DNA of 64,000 bases from contig NZ_CP108054.1 in NCBI RefSeq assembly GCF_036173125.1, forward strand, positions 5,084,001 through 5,148,000, written 5' to 3'. A model generated the notes under the pieces. The model was not told where the DNA came from. It was given only the letters and a program-made list of their open reading frames with translations, and did not search any database. This document shows, piece by piece, positions 49,309 through 58,544 of the stretch (positions within the stretch are counted from its first letter, which is position 1; every line of letters begins with the position of its first letter). The position numbers and the translations under genes were made by a program. Source of the DNA: Streptomyces sp. NBC_00286 (lineage in GTDB: Bacteria; Actinomycetota; Actinomycetes; Streptomycetales; Streptomycetaceae).

Positions 49309-50025
49309 GTGACGGAGGCAGCGGAGCTCCCCCCTGCGCCTGAGCAGGCCCGGGCGGTATTCGGCGATCGCTTCGCAAACGCGGTTCGGTACACGGAACT
49401 GCTGGCGGACGCAGGAGTACAGCGCGGACTGATCGGTCCCCGCGAAGTGCCTCGCCTGTGGGAGCGGCACTTGCTGAACTGCGCGGTGCTCTCGGAAGTC
49501 GTGCCTGAGGGTGTGACCGTGTGTGACGTCGGCTCCGGCGCCGGGCTGCCCGGCATCCCACTGGCCCTGGTCCGCCCGGACCTGAAGATCACGCTGCTCG
49601 AACCGCTGCTGCGGCGTACGAACTTCCTCACCGAGGTCGTAGAGCTGCTCGGCCTCGACCATGTGACCGTGGTCCGCGGCCGTGCCGAGGAGGTCCTGGG
49701 CAAGCTGCCTCCCGTCCATGTGGTGACGGCGCGGGCCGTGGCGCCCTTGGACCGCCTCGCAGCATGGGGAGTGCCGCTCCTGCGTCCGTACGGAGAGATG
49801 CTTCTACTCAAGGGCGACACCGCGGAGGAAGAGGTCAAGGGTGCCGGGGCCGCGCTGAGCAAGCTCGGTGCCGTGGAGACCTCCGTGCTCCACGTCGGTG
49901 AGGGTGTGGTGAGTCCGCTCGCTACTGTGGTGCGGGTGGAGGTCGGGGAAAGCCCAGGGGGTGTGCGCTTCGCGGCCAAGCGTGCCAAGGCTGCTCGGAT
50001 CGGACGGGCGCGTCGTCGTCGCTGA
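49309..50025 (+). CDS. rsmG: 16S rRNA (guanine-527-N7)-methyltransferase RsmG
   Basis: A 238-aa SAM-dependent methyltransferase of 16S rRNA; its loss gives low-level streptomycin resistance. The SAM motif is VGSGAGLPGIPLAL, with conserved LWERHLLNC and TARAVAPLDRLAAW. The GTG at 49309 follows GGAAGGAC; a frame from 49243 is less likely. The basic C-terminus ends RIGRARRRR. The gene leads into parAB. Confidence 0.96.
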   Translation: MTEAAELPPAPEQARAVFGDRFANAVRYTELLADAGVQRGLIGPREVPRLWERHLLNCAVLSEVVPEGVTVCDVGSGAGLPGIPLALVRPDLKITLLEPLLRRTNFLTEVVELLGLDHVTVVRGRAEEVLGKLPPVHVVTARAVAPLDRLAAWGVPLLRPYGEMLLLKGDTAEEEVKGAGAALSKLGAVETSVLHVGEGVVSPLATVVRVEVGESPGGVRFAAKRAKAARIGRARRRR

Positions 50026-50117
50026 TCCGTCCTGACGACGAGACGTACTCCACACAAGCTGGCAAAACTACGCATGTCGGAGTGTCGCGCAGGCGCTGTC
50101 TCGGGCGCTGTGCATCG

Positions 50118-50133
50118 TGTTTCACGTGAAACG
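50118..50133. other. parS site (core GTTTCACGTGAAAC)
   Basis: The 14-bp core at 50119-50132 is perfect; the flanks read T...G. It lies in the rsmG-parA gap and is a high-affinity ParB site. Confidence 0.9.
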
Positions 50134-50263
50134 TCGCTCACTCCTGCATGGCATCATCAGTCGCGGCCGCGCTGCGGCCGAACCCCGCGACCGCAATCCC
50201 CTCGGATCCCTCAAGGGGAGACCTTCTCCGAGCAGCAACAGCTCCCCCGGAGAGGGTGCGGAG

Positions 50264-50290
50264 TTGTCCACAGAGGTGGATTTCTCCACA
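50264..50290 (+). promoter_or_regulatory. Two DnaA boxes upstream of parA
   Basis: TTGTCCACA (50264-50272) is perfect and TTCTCCACA (50282-50290) has one mismatch. They are in the same orientation, 18 bp apart start to start, just before the parA start. Confidence 0.55.
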
Positions 50291-50326
50291 GAAGCACGGG
50301 CCTCGCTGGTTCACGACCCCGAAGGC

Positions 50327-51400
50327 ATGGGAGGCTCTGTTCATTGCGAGCCTGAAGTCGAGGAGAGTGAATCCTTGCGGTCCGACGCCAACATCGCGGG
50401 ACCGATGACCGATCCGGTCCCCGGTCCCCGTACCGAGTCGATGGGGGACGATGTTTCACGTGAAACACCGCCCCCGATGGACGACACTCCCATCGGTCGT
50501 GCTGCCCAACTGGCGGTGGAGGCTCTAGGCCGCGCCGGCGAGGGCCTGCCACGGCCTGAGCAGACCCGTGTGATGGTGGTTGCCAATCAGAAGGGCGGGG
50601 TGGGCAAGACCACGACGACGGTCAACCTCGCCGCGTCGCTTGCCTTGCACGGCGGGCGGGTCCTGGTGATTGACCTCGACCCTCAGGGCAATGCGTCCAC
50701 TGCGCTGGGCATCGACCATCACGCCGAAGTCCCGTCCGTCTACGACGTCTTGGTCGAGAGCAAGCCGCTCTCCGAGGTCGTCCAGCCGGTCCCCGATGTC
50801 GAGGGTCTTTTCTGTGCACCTGCCACGATCGATCTCGCCGGTGCGGAGATCGAGCTGGTCTCTCTGGTGGCACGGGAGAGCCGTCTGCAACGAGCGATCC
50901 AGTCGTACGAGCAGCCGCTGGACTACATCCTCATCGACTGCCCGCCGTCGCTGGGCCTGCTGACGGTCAACGCACTGGTCGCCGGTGCGGAGGTCTTGAT
51001 CCCGATTCAGTGCGAGTACTACGCGCTGGAGGGTCTGGGTCAGCTGCTGCGGAACGTCGACCTGGTGCGAGGGCATCTCAACCCCGCGCTGCATGTCTCG
51101 ACGATTCTGCTCACCATGTACGACGGCCGGACGCGACTGGCGTCCCAGGTCGCGGACGAGGTGCGCAGCCACTTCGGCGAGGAGGTGCTGCGGACGAGCA
51201 TTCCGCGCTCGGTCCGCATCTCCGAGGCGCCGAGCTACGGGCAGACAGTGCTGACCTACGACCCGGGGTCGAGCGGTGCCCTCTCCTATCTTGAGGCGGC
51301 ACGGGAACTCGCGTTGCGCGGCGTCGGCGTGACGTATGACGCGCAGCATGCCCACTTGGGCGCACACAACGATCAGAGCATGGTGGAGGGGATCCAGTGA
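50327..51400 (+). CDS. parA: Chromosome partitioning ATPase ParA
   Basis: A 357-aa Walker-type ATPase that directs ParB complexes and segregation into spores. The deviant Walker A is [23 protein letters not shown] and [11 protein letters not shown] follow. About 85 residues precede the Walker A motif. The true start is uncertain: ATG 50327 is chosen, but TTG 50375 behind GAGGAG, ATG 50405 and an open frame from GTG 50117 exist. A perfect parS lies inside the gene at 50452. Confidence 0.93.
   Translation: MGGSVHCEPEVEESESLRSDANIAGPMTDPVPGPRTESMGDDVSRETPPPMDDTPIGRAAQLAVEALGRAGEGLPRPEQTRVMVVANQKGGVGKTTTTVNLAASLALHGGRVLVIDLDPQGNASTALGIDHHAEVPSVYDVLVESKPLSEVVQPVPDVEGLFCAPATIDLAGAEIELVSLVARESRLQRAIQSYEQPLDYILIDCPPSLGLLTVNALVAGAEVLIPIQCEYYALEGLGQLLRNVDLVRGHLNPALHVSTILLTMYDGRTRLASQVADEVRSHFGEEVLRTSIPRSVRISEAPSYGQTVLTYDPGSSGALSYLEAARELALRGVGVTYDAQHAHLGAHNDQSMVEGIQ
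50452..50467. other. Perfect 16-bp parS inside parA
   Basis: TGTTTCACGTGAAACA, matching the full consensus, is read through as coding sequence (DVSRETP). Confidence 0.95.
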
Positions 51401-52500
51401 GCGAGCGACGGAGGGGGTTGGGCCGTGGTCTCGGCGCACTGATCCCGGCGGCCCCGGCAGGGGAGAAGACGGCGCCTCCGGCGGCGGGGGGAGCATCTAC
51501 CTCTCCGGCCGCAGTGCCCGTACTCACCGCGGAGCGCGGAGTGGCGGCGGCGAAGGTCGCCACGCTTCCGCCGGGCAATGTTTCACATGAAACAGCGGAG
51601 CCTTCGGCGAACGGTTTCGCGGAAGCGCCCGCGGCTCCCGTCGGGGCGCACTTCGCCGAGCTGCCCCTCGACTCCATTTCGCCGAATCCACGCCAGCCTC
51701 GCGAGGTGTTCGACGAGGACGCTCTCGCCGAACTCGTCACCTCCATCAAGGAGGTCGGGCTTCTCCAACCCGTCGTCGTACGGCAGTTGGGCCCAGACCG
51801 CTACGAGCTGATCATGGGCGAACGGCGCTGGCGGGCTTGCCGTGAGGCAGGGCTCGAGGCCATCCCGGCGATTGTGCGGGCCACGGAGGACGAAAAGCTT
51901 CTCCTGGACGCGCTCCTGGAGAACCTGCACCGCGCTCAGCTGAACCCGCTGGAAGAGGCGGCTGCCTACGATCAGCTGCTGAAGGACTTCAACTGCACGC
52001 ACGACCAGTTGGCAGACAGGATCGGCCGCTCGCGTCCGCAGGTCTCCAACACGCTGCGTCTGCTGAAGCTGTCGCCCGCGGTCCAGCGTCGTGTCGCCGC
52101 CGGAGTGCTCTCTGCAGGCCATGCGCGGGCCCTGCTCTCTGTCGACGACTCGGAGGAGCAGGACCGTCTGGCTCACCGCATCGTGGCCGAGGGACTCTCG
52201 GTGCGGGCGGTCGAGGAAATTGTCACCCTTATGGGATCGCGCCCCAAGTCCACTCCGCGCTCCAAGGGGCCGCGGGCCGGCACACGGGTCTCTCCGGCGC
52301 TGACCGACCTCGCCACGCGCCTCTCGGACCGCTTCGAGACCCGCGTGAAAGTCGACCTCGGCCAGAAGAAGGGAAAGATCACCGTTGAGTTCGCCTCAAT
52401 AGATGATCTGGAACGAATCCTCGGCCAGCTGGCGCCGGGTGAAGGGCCGGTCCTCCAGAAGAGCCTCTTGGACGACGACGCCGAGGGCTCCGAAGCCTGA
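51397..52500 (+). CDS. parB: Chromosome partitioning protein ParB
   Basis: A 367-aa CTP-dependent DNA clamp that loads at parS and spreads. The CTP-binding domain has NPRQPRE, GERRWRA and [14 protein letters not shown]. The parS-reading HTH is [22 protein letters not shown]-terminal dimerisation domain follows ([10 protein letters not shown]). The GTG overlaps the parA stop (GTGA). A near-parS with one mismatch is embedded at 51579. Confidence 0.97.
   Translation: MSERRRGLGRGLGALIPAAPAGEKTAPPAAGGASTSPAAVPVLTAERGVAAAKVATLPPGNVSHETAEPSANGFAEAPAAPVGAHFAELPLDSISPNPRQPREVFDEDALAELVTSIKEVGLLQPVVVRQLGPDRYELIMGERRWRACREAGLEAIPAIVRATEDEKLLLDALLENLHRAQLNPLEEAAAYDQLLKDFNCTHDQLADRIGRSRPQVSNTLRLLKLSPAVQRRVAAGVLSAGHARALLSVDDSEEQDRLAHRIVAEGLSVRAVEEIVTLMGSRPKSTPRSKGPRAGTRVSPALTDLATRLSDRFETRVKVDLGQKKGKITVEFASIDDLERILGQLAPGEGPVLQKSLLDDDAEGSEA
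51579..51594. other. One-mismatch parS inside parB (TGTTTCACATGAAACA)
   Basis: The central CG becomes CA, breaking symmetry at one base; encoded as NVSHETA. The same peptide context (VSxET) as in parA suggests it is a decayed or selected site. Confidence 0.7.
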
Positions 52501-52538
52501 GCCTCAGGGGTGGTCACGATTCCTTTCGGCCGACCATC

Positions 52539-52581
52539 AGAGCGGGCCGTGTCCGGTGTGTACCGGAACACGGCCCGCTCT
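52539..52581 (+). terminator. Terminator after parB
   Basis: A 14-bp perfect outer stem (AGAGCGGGCCGTGT/ACACGGCCCGCTCT) with an inner CCGG stem, followed by TTTGCTTTCT. Confidence 0.9.
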
Positions 52582-52825
52582 TTGCTTTCTGGCGGTATCG
52601 ATGGAATCGCATCGTGGATACGATGCGATCGAGTATGGCGCATCCACCTGGCAGCACCTTCTGTGGGGAGGCGGAAGCCATGCGGGCGATGAACCGCACC
52701 GGACTGGTGAGCGCGGGCCTGGGGCTTGGCGCGGTCGGCGGCTTCGTCGGCAGCCTGCTCAGGGAAAGGAGCGCTCTGACTGCCGCTCGTGATGCCGCGG
52801 GCGAAGGAAGCGAGGAACTGCCTTC

Positions 52826-53443
52826 ATGGGGCGTCGGCTCGTACCGCTCACGCTGGACAACCTCCAGGACCTTCCCAAGCGCTGCCGCACGTGCGTTTTC
52901 TGGGAGTTGGACCCAGTCAGCGGTCAGGCCGCGGTAAAGGCAGGCACACCAGAGCTGGAGAAGGAAGCGTGGATCTCCGCCGTCCTGCTGGAGTGGGGAT
53001 CCTGTGGCCGGGTCGTCTATGTGGACGAGGTGCCGGTGGGCTTCGTCCTCTACGCGCCGCCCGCCTACGTGCCGCGCTCCACGGCGTTTCCCACGAGCCC
53101 GGTCTCCCCTGACGCGGTCCAGTTGATGACGGCCTTCATCATGCCGGGCTATCAGGGACAGGGACTCGGACGTGTGATGGTCCAGACGGTCGCCAAGGAC
53201 CTGCTGCGGCGGGACTTCAAGGCGATCGAGGCCTTCGGAGACGCCCGGTGGAAGGAACCGGCCTGTGTCCTGCCCGCCGACCATCTGACCGCGGTGGGCT
53301 TCAAGACGGTCCGGCCCCATCCGACGTACCCGAGACTGCGGCTGGAGCTGCGCACCACGCTCTCCTGGAAGGAGGACGTGGAGCTCGCGCTCGACCGGCT
53401 TTTGGGGGCCGTACAGAAGGAGCCGGCCCTGCGGCCGCTATAG
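52826..53443 (+). CDS. GNAT-family N-acetyltransferase
   Basis: A 205-aa acetyl-CoA-dependent acetyltransferase. The start VPLTLDNLQDLPKRCRTCVF and the acetyl-CoA loop MPGYQGQGLGRVMVQ are clear. It takes the position occupied in mycobacteria by other genes between parB and trxA. Substrate unknown. The ATG at 52826 is preferred. It lies convergent with trxA, separated by a terminator and a parS. Confidence 0.9.
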   Translation: MGRRLVPLTLDNLQDLPKRCRTCVFWELDPVSGQAAVKAGTPELEKEAWISAVLLEWGSCGRVVYVDEVPVGFVLYAPPAYVPRSTAFPTSPVSPDAVQLMTAFIMPGYQGQGLGRVMVQTVAKDLLRRDFKAIEAFGDARWKEPACVLPADHLTAVGFKTVRPHPTYPRLRLELRTTLSWKEDVELALDRLLGAVQKEPALRPL

Positions 53444-53452
53444 GCGCTCATG

Positions 53453-53486
53453 CGAATGGGCCATCCCCTCCGGGTTGGCCCATTCG
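53453..53486. terminator. Bidirectional terminator between GNAT and trxA genes
   Basis: CGAATGGGCCA pairs perfectly with TGGCCCATTCG. It lies directly against a parS site. Confidence 0.8.
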
Positions 53487-53502
53487 TGTTTCACGTGAAA
53501 CA
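53487..53502. other. Perfect 16-bp parS
   Basis: TGTTTCACGTGAAACA, intergenic, 30 bp beyond the trxA stop. Confidence 0.95.
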
Positions 53503-53531
53503 ACGCCGCGTCCGTGCAGCGCCACAGCCGA

Positions 53532-53864
53532 CTACTCGGTAATGAAGTCTTCCAGGTCCCGGACGATTGCGGCCTTCGGCTTGGCACCGACGATGGTCTT
53601 GGCTACTTCGCCGCCCTGGTAGACGTTCAGGGTGGGGATGGACATGACGCCGTACTTGGCGGCCGTACCCGGGTTCTCGTCGATGTTGAGCTTGACGACC
53701 TCGATCTTGTCGCCGTACTCGGCGGCGATCGCCTCGAGCGAGGGCGCGATCTGACGGCACGGACCGCACCAGGCGGCCCAGAAGTCCACCAGGACGGGCT
53801 TGTCGCTCTTGAGGACATCCTGTTCGAAGGAGTCGTCGGTCACATGCTTCAGGGTGCCGGCCAC
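53532..53864 (-). CDS. trxA: Thioredoxin
   Basis: A 110-aa cytoplasmic disulfide reductase. The active site is WAAWCGPCRQIAP. The cis-proline is in MSIPTLNVYQGG. The GTG at 53864 has AAGGAG upstream. It follows trxB by 43 bp and is likely cotranscribed; both lie downstream of sigM, as in mycobacteria. Confidence 0.97.
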   Translation of the reverse strand: MAGTLKHVTDDSFEQDVLKSDKPVLVDFWAAWCGPCRQIAPSLEAIAAEYGDKIEVVKLNIDENPGTAAKYGVMSIPTLNVYQGGEVAKTIVGAKPKAAIVRDLEDFITE

Positions 53865-53907
53865 TGCGGGCTCCTTAACTGGTTGGTGCGGTGGGGTGGT
53901 TGGGGGG

Positions 53908-54879
53908 TCAGACGGTGGTCTTCTCGGGCTCGGCCGCGGATTCGTCATCCGCGAGGGCCGCGAGGAAGCGCTCGGCGTCGAGGGCGGCGGAGCAGCCGGT
54001 GCCGGCCGCGGTGATCGCCTGGCGGTAGGTGTGGTCCACCACGTCGCCGCAGGCGAAGACACCCTGGATTTTCGTCCTGGTCGAGGGCGCGTCGACCTTG
54101 AGATAGCCCTCGTCGTCCAAGTCGAGCTGGCTCTTGAACAGCTCCGTGCGCGGGTCGTGGCCGATCGCGATGAACAGACCCGTCACCGGCAGTTCGGAGA
54201 GCTCCCCCGTCTTCACATTGCGCAGCTTCAAGCCGGAGAGCTTCTGGTCACCCTGGATCTCGGCGACCTCGCTGTCCCAGACGAACTTGATCTTCGAGTC
54301 GGCGAACGCGCGCTCCTGCATCGCCTTCGAGGCGCGCAGAGTGTCACGGCGGTGGACGACCGTCACGGACCTGGCGAACCGGGAGAGGAAGGTGGCCTCC
54401 TCCATCGCGGTGTCACCGCCGCCGATCACAGCGATGTCCTGGTCCTTGAAGAAGAAGCCGTCACAGGTCGCGCACCAGGAGACGCCGCGTCCGGAGAGCG
54501 CGTCCTCGTTGGGCAGACCAAGCTTGCGGTGCTGGGAGCCCGTGGCGATGATGACGGCCTTGGCGCGGTGCACGGTGCCAGCCGTGTCCGTGACCGTCTT
54601 GATCTCACCGGTGAGGTCGACCGCGACAATGTCGTCCGGAACGAGCTCGGCACCGAAGCGCTCGGCCTGGCCCCGCATGTTGTCCATGAGCTCGGGGCCC
54701 ATGATGCCGTCCTGGAAGCCGGGGAAGTTCTCCACCTCGGTGGTGGTCATCAGCGCGCCACCTGCGGTGACGGCGCCCTCGAACACCAGTGGCTTGAGCG
54801 ACGCGCGGGCGGTGTAGAGCGCCGCCGTATAGCCGGCGGGCCCGGAGCCGATGATGATCACGTTACGGACGTCGCTCAC
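53908..54879 (-). CDS. trxB: Thioredoxin reductase (NADPH)
   Basis: A 323-aa flavoenzyme that reduces thioredoxin. FAD motif [12 protein letters not shown], redox pair in [15 protein letters not shown] motif [13 protein letters not shown], second FAD motif [10 protein letters not shown]. The GTG at 54879 ([11 protein letters not shown]) is used. The active pair is CATC, the standard low-Mr form. Confidence 0.97.
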   Translation of the reverse strand: MSDVRNVIIIGSGPAGYTAALYTARASLKPLVFEGAVTAGGALMTTTEVENFPGFQDGIMGPELMDNMRGQAERFGAELVPDDIVAVDLTGEIKTVTDTAGTVHRAKAVIIATGSQHRKLGLPNEDALSGRGVSWCATCDGFFFKDQDIAVIGGGDTAMEEATFLSRFARSVTVVHRRDTLRASKAMQERAFADSKIKFVWDSEVAEIQGDQKLSGLKLRNVKTGELSELPVTGLFIAIGHDPRTELFKSQLDLDDEGYLKVDAPSTRTKIQGVFACGDVVDHTYRQAITAAGTGCSAALDAERFLAALADDESAAEPEKTTV

Positions 54880-55063
54880 GGCTTGATTCCTCGTCTCTGA
54901 CGACTGCTTCGTACGACCGGTGGGAGCCTGTCTCACAACTCTCACCCCACCCAACGGATCCTACGGGGCGTGCATTCCCGACTGTGTCCGGGCACACGGC
55001 GGCGGGATGTCCGCACGGCGACAGCATGGATGCCATGGACCGGAGTACCGGAGTGAAGCTCGC

Positions 55064-55993
55064 TCAGCGTCGCTCGTAGGACTGCCGCAGCAGCACCTTG
55101 CCAGCCGAGTCCGGGGACTTGGCGATGCAGGCGGAGTCGACAACATAAGCGGTGACCCGCGTCGCGTTGGAGGCGTCAGGCAGCACCACGAGATAGACCT
55201 TCGTGCTTTCGTAGGTGCCTGTCCTGTAGGCGAGGGCGGCTTCGTCACGACCGATGCCCTGCTGGATGCATTTGGGCACCGCGACTTTGGGCTCCCGCAG
55301 AGTGCTCGGCTCGTCAGAGTCGGACGCGGAACCCCAGGGTGACTGCTCTTTTCGACTGCCGCCGTCCTCGCCCTCGCTGTCGGCGAGGAGCTCCGTGACC
55401 TGACTCTCCAGCTTCCCCTCGGTGAAGGTGTTCGCGGCGTCGGCGCGCTCCTGCTCTGGAGTGGTGCCCGGAGTGTCGTCGCCCATCGACTGGAGAAGAA
55501 GGCCGCCCAACCCGAGCGCTGCGGCCGTGAACATGGCGCTGAGGACGACCGCGCCGCGACGGCCTCGCCGCGTGCGCTTCGTAGTACGTCCCGGTCCGGT
55601 GGCAGCGCGAGGGCGTCCTGCGGGACGGTCGGCCGCGGTCGATGTTTCACGTGAAACACGCGCGCCGTCGCTCTCGCCTGCCATGAGACGGGAGGCGCCC
55701 ACGGGCTCCCGGCCGTCCGCAGTATCCGCGTCCGGCTCCCTGGCATTCAGGAGTGCCTCCGCGGCGAGAGCGGCATCGATGCGCTCCGCGACGTCGGTAG
55801 GCATGCGCGAGGGGCCCGGCAGTGTGCCGAGCATGCCTCGGATCTCTTCCAGCGATGCGTACACGTCGGCACAGAGAACGCAATCCTCCAGATGCCGGCG
55901 CACATCTGCCGTACGGGAAGGCGGGAGCAGACCTTCGGTGAGGTCGGAGATCTCCGTGACTTCCGGGTGCCCGGCCGTGTCGGTCGATGTCAC
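55064..55993 (-). CDS. Putative anti-sigma factor (zinc-finger, single-pass), partner of SigM
   Basis: A 309-aa membrane protein. The N-terminal zinc-anti-sigma motif is VRRHLEDCVLCADV (H-x3-C-x2-C). A basic linker precedes one helix (about 148-170). The extracytoplasmic domain (about 171-309) has two Cys (PKCIQ and DSACIA) that could form a disulfide. The GTG overlaps the sigM stop (GTGA). A perfect parS is embedded at 55643. It likely holds SigM inactive at the membrane. Confidence 0.88.
   Translation of the reverse strand: MTSTDTAGHPEVTEISDLTEGLLPPSRTADVRRHLEDCVLCADVYASLEEIRGMLGTLPGPSRMPTDVAERIDAALAAEALLNAREPDADTADGREPVGASRLMAGESDGARVSRETSTAADRPAGRPRAATGPGRTTKRTRRGRRGAVVLSAMFTAAALGLGGLLLQSMGDDTPGTTPEQERADAANTFTEGKLESQVTELLADSEGEDGGSRKEQSPWGSASDSDEPSTLREPKVAVPKCIQQGIGRDEAALAYRTGTYESTKVYLVVLPDASNATRVTAYVVDSACIAKSPDSAGKVLLRQSYERR
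55643..55658. other. Perfect 16-bp parS inside the anti-sigma gene
   Basis: TGTTTCACGTGAAACA, about 12 kb from oriC, in the region encoding ARVSRETST. Confidence 0.95.
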
Positions 55994-56706
55994 GCTCGCC
56001 CACCTCCGCCCTTCACAGCAGTTGAATCACTTGGCCCTGCATCCGGTACTCCCGCTGCGGGTGGGACGGGTGTCCCCTGCGTGCGGTTCCGTTCTTCGCC
56101 CGACTTCTTGCTGTCCTCGCCACCTCCGGCGTCCGTACGCAGGTGTCTGAGCAGCGGGAGGAGCCGGGCTCTGCCACGTGCGCAACGGCTCTTGACTGTG
56201 CCGGTCGGCACGTCGAGCGCGCGGGCGGCCTCCGCCACGGGGTAGCCCTGCATGTCCACCAGGACGAGGGCGGCGCGCTGATCGGGCGGCAGGGTGCCGA
56301 GGGCTTCGAGGAGCTCGCGGTGCAGATCGTTGCGCTCGGCCGGCGCGGACGCCGACTCATGCGGCTCCAGTAGCTGCTCTAGGCGCTCCGTGTCATCGAC
56401 GGGAGACGTCTTGCGGGAGGCCGCCTTGCGTGCGCGGTCGAGGCAGGCGTTCACCGTGATGCGGTGCAGCCACGTGGTGACGGCCGACTGGCCGCGGAAG
56501 GTGTGGGCGGCGCGATAAGCGGAGACGAGGGCGTCCTGGACCGCGTCAGCGGCCTCCTCACGGTCTCCCAGAGTCCGCAGGGCCACTGCCCAGAGCCGGT
56601 CGCGGTGGCGCCGCACAAGCTCACCGAAGGCGTCGGGGTCACCCTCGACATGGCGGGCGAGGAGATCCTGATCGCTCGTCCCGTCGTATCCGGCATCGTC
56701 TGCCAT
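55990..56706 (-). CDS. sigM: ECF RNA polymerase sigma factor SigM
   Basis: A 238-aa ECF sigma factor. Region 2 contains DREEAADAVQDALVSAYRAA and region 4 the HTH YPVAEAARALDVPTGTVKSR. The C-terminal 45 residues are a disordered Gly/Ser-rich tail. The arrangement sigM-anti-sigma-trxB-trxA is conserved with Mycobacterium, where SigM is linked to envelope and redox stress. The ATG at 56706 is used. Confidence 0.93.
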   Translation of the reverse strand: MADDAGYDGTSDQDLLARHVEGDPDAFGELVRRHRDRLWAVALRTLGDREEAADAVQDALVSAYRAAHTFRGQSAVTTWLHRITVNACLDRARKAASRKTSPVDDTERLEQLLEPHESASAPAERNDLHRELLEALGTLPPDQRAALVLVDMQGYPVAEAARALDVPTGTVKSRCARGRARLLPLLRHLRTDAGGGEDSKKSGEERNRTQGTPVPPAAGVPDAGPSDSTAVKGGGGRA

Positions 56707-56726
56707 CGGACCCCCTCCCCTCGGCT

Positions 56727-58487
56727 TCAGCTGGTCACCTTGATGTCCGCTACTCGGCCACGGTAGTTACCCTCGTCGGTCAGCGGCAGTTCGGTCAGCC
56801 AGATCAAGAGATAGCGGGTCTCGACGGACTCGTCGGGCTTGAGCACTCCGGTCGTACCGGATCCTTGGGCGACCTTGGAGAAGGCATTAAAGGATGGGGG
56901 CTCCGCGCCCGCTTCGCCGGAGGCGGCTCGGAGCTCGACGGACGTGTCGCCCACAAAGGAGACGGTCACCTTCCCGACCTGCTGGACCTTGCCGAGGTCG
57001 AGAATGACGCCCACGCCCGACTTCAGACGACCGAAGTCGGCGCTCGTGTAGAAGCTCGTCTCCCAGTACGTGCCCGGACTGCTGTCGTGGGCCTTCTCTA
57101 TGTCCTCCGGATTCTCGGATCCGTCGGCGCCGAACGGGTCGAAGGCGCGGGCACCCTGGATGGCGATCGGCTTGCTGGCCGGCTTCTTCGCACCCTTGTC
57201 GTTGTCGTCCGTCGTCTGCGTCTTGTCGGTGTCGTCGGACTTCCCACGCTCCATGAGGGCGTCTGCCAACTGCCAACTGCCAAGGCCCAGCGCGGCGATG
57301 AGCAACGCGGACACACCCCACTTGAGGGCCTTGCCGGTACGGCTCTGCAACGGGGGCGGAGGCGACGGCACCGGCTGCGTGACGCCGGACCCCGGTGCCT
57401 GACGCCCGTACGAGCCTTGCTGGTACGTGGTGCGCTGGTAGTCCGGCGGCCCGGTGAACGCGGGCTCGGGCGGGCGGATGCGCGGCATCTCGCCGATCGC
57501 CTTCACCAGCTCTTCCGGCGTGGTGCACGGCGGTTCCTGGCGGGAGGCCGTAGCACCGTCGTTGACGAGTGCGCGCATCGCGAGTTCCGCCAGACCACGG
57601 TGCACTCCGGCGCGCACCTGGTCGGGCGCGATGAGCCCGACGCCCTTCGGCAGCCCGGAGAGGCCGTATGCGTCGTTCTCATACGGCCACCGCTGGGTGA
57701 GGGCGGCGTACAGCAGCGCGCCGATCCCTTCAGTGTCGGTGCGCTGGGGGGTGTCGGAGCTGATGCCGCGCAGCGCGGCGTTCACGGCGAGCCCGCGGAT
57801 ACGCCACTGACCGGACGAGGAGCGCAGCACCGCGCCCGGGGTCAGCCGCAGATGCGCCAGCCCTTCGCGGTGCGCGGCCGCCATCGCCTGGGAGACCTGA
57901 CTGACCATCTGATACGCGTCGTGCACCTCCAGCGGGCCGGCGGCTAGAAGCGTCGTCAGTTCTGTGGAGTCGGGCAGCCATTCCTGCACCACGTAGACCA
58001 GGTCGTTCTCCTCGACCGCGTCCAGCACTTGGACGAAGCGGGGATCGCCCAGGAGGGCGGCGGAACGGGCCGCCGCCAGGACGGAGCGCGCTCGCGGATG
58101 GTCTGCGGGCAGTAGGTGCACGCCGACGGCACGACGCAGCTTCTCGTCCACGGCACGCCAACTACTGAAACCGTCCAGACGGGTGACGCATTCTTCGAGC
58201 CGGTAGCGTCTGGCGAGCTTGTGGCCGCTGTGCAACTCGGGCGGTGAGGTCCTGTCGGGGCTCTCGTCCCCGCCGCTCCCCTGTGCCTCTTCGCTCTCCG
58301 AGATTTCCGTGTCCCGCTCCCGGTTCTGGGCCACCCCGTCGGCCGTGGACTGGTCCGCCTTGGCGGTCAGCGGCTCATCACCGCTGTTGTCTGCCACGTC
58401 GACGGCAGCCGTGCTCCGTTCCGCCACCGTCGTTCCTGCCTCCCCATCCGTTGCCCGCTGTCCGACGCCAAAGCCAATTGTGCCCAC
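56727..58487 (-). CDS. Membrane pseudokinase with extracytoplasmic discoidin-like domain (split MviN module)
   Basis: A 586-aa protein. An acidic N-terminus (1-85) is followed by a kinase-fold domain (about 90-330). The catalytic residues are gone: no glycine-rich loop, no VAIK lysine (VGVHLLPAD), HLRLTPGAV where HRDxKPxN is expected, and no DFG. One membrane helix (about 390-410) leads to a C-terminal beta domain (WETSFYTSADFGRLKSGVGV onward) of F5/8-type binding fold. In mycobacteria the same two domains are fused to MurJ as MviN and bind FhaA when phosphorylated. The GTG at 58487 starts 57 bp after murJ. Confidence 0.85.
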   Translation of the reverse strand: MGTIGFGVGQRATDGEAGTTVAERSTAAVDVADNSGDEPLTAKADQSTADGVAQNRERDTEISESEEAQGSGGDESPDRTSPPELHSGHKLARRYRLEECVTRLDGFSSWRAVDEKLRRAVGVHLLPADHPRARSVLAAARSAALLGDPRFVQVLDAVEENDLVYVVQEWLPDSTELTTLLAAGPLEVHDAYQMVSQVSQAMAAAHREGLAHLRLTPGAVLRSSSGQWRIRGLAVNAALRGISSDTPQRTDTEGIGALLYAALTQRWPYENDAYGLSGLPKGVGLIAPDQVRAGVHRGLAELAMRALVNDGATASRQEPPCTTPEELVKAIGEMPRIRPPEPAFTGPPDYQRTTYQQGSYGRQAPGSGVTQPVPSPPPPLQSRTGKALKWGVSALLIAALGLGSWQLADALMERGKSDDTDKTQTTDDNDKGAKKPASKPIAIQGARAFDPFGADGSENPEDIEKAHDSSPGTYWETSFYTSADFGRLKSGVGVILDLGKVQQVGKVTVSFVGDTSVELRAASGEAGAEPPSFNAFSKVAQGSGTTGVLKPDESVETRYLLIWLTELPLTDEGNYRGRVADIKVTS

Positions 58488-58544
58488 AGTCCACCGCTAT
58501 GCACGACACACGGTCCCGGACGATGGTTGTGCGCGTACCCCGCT

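Noticed and set aside
52680..52937. An 85-aa open frame with a Gly-rich hydrophobic stretch and a good GGGAGG upstream
   Set aside because: It overlaps 112 bp of the GNAT gene's conserved N-terminus in another phase and its second half looks like a frame shadow. A short real peptide cannot be excluded.
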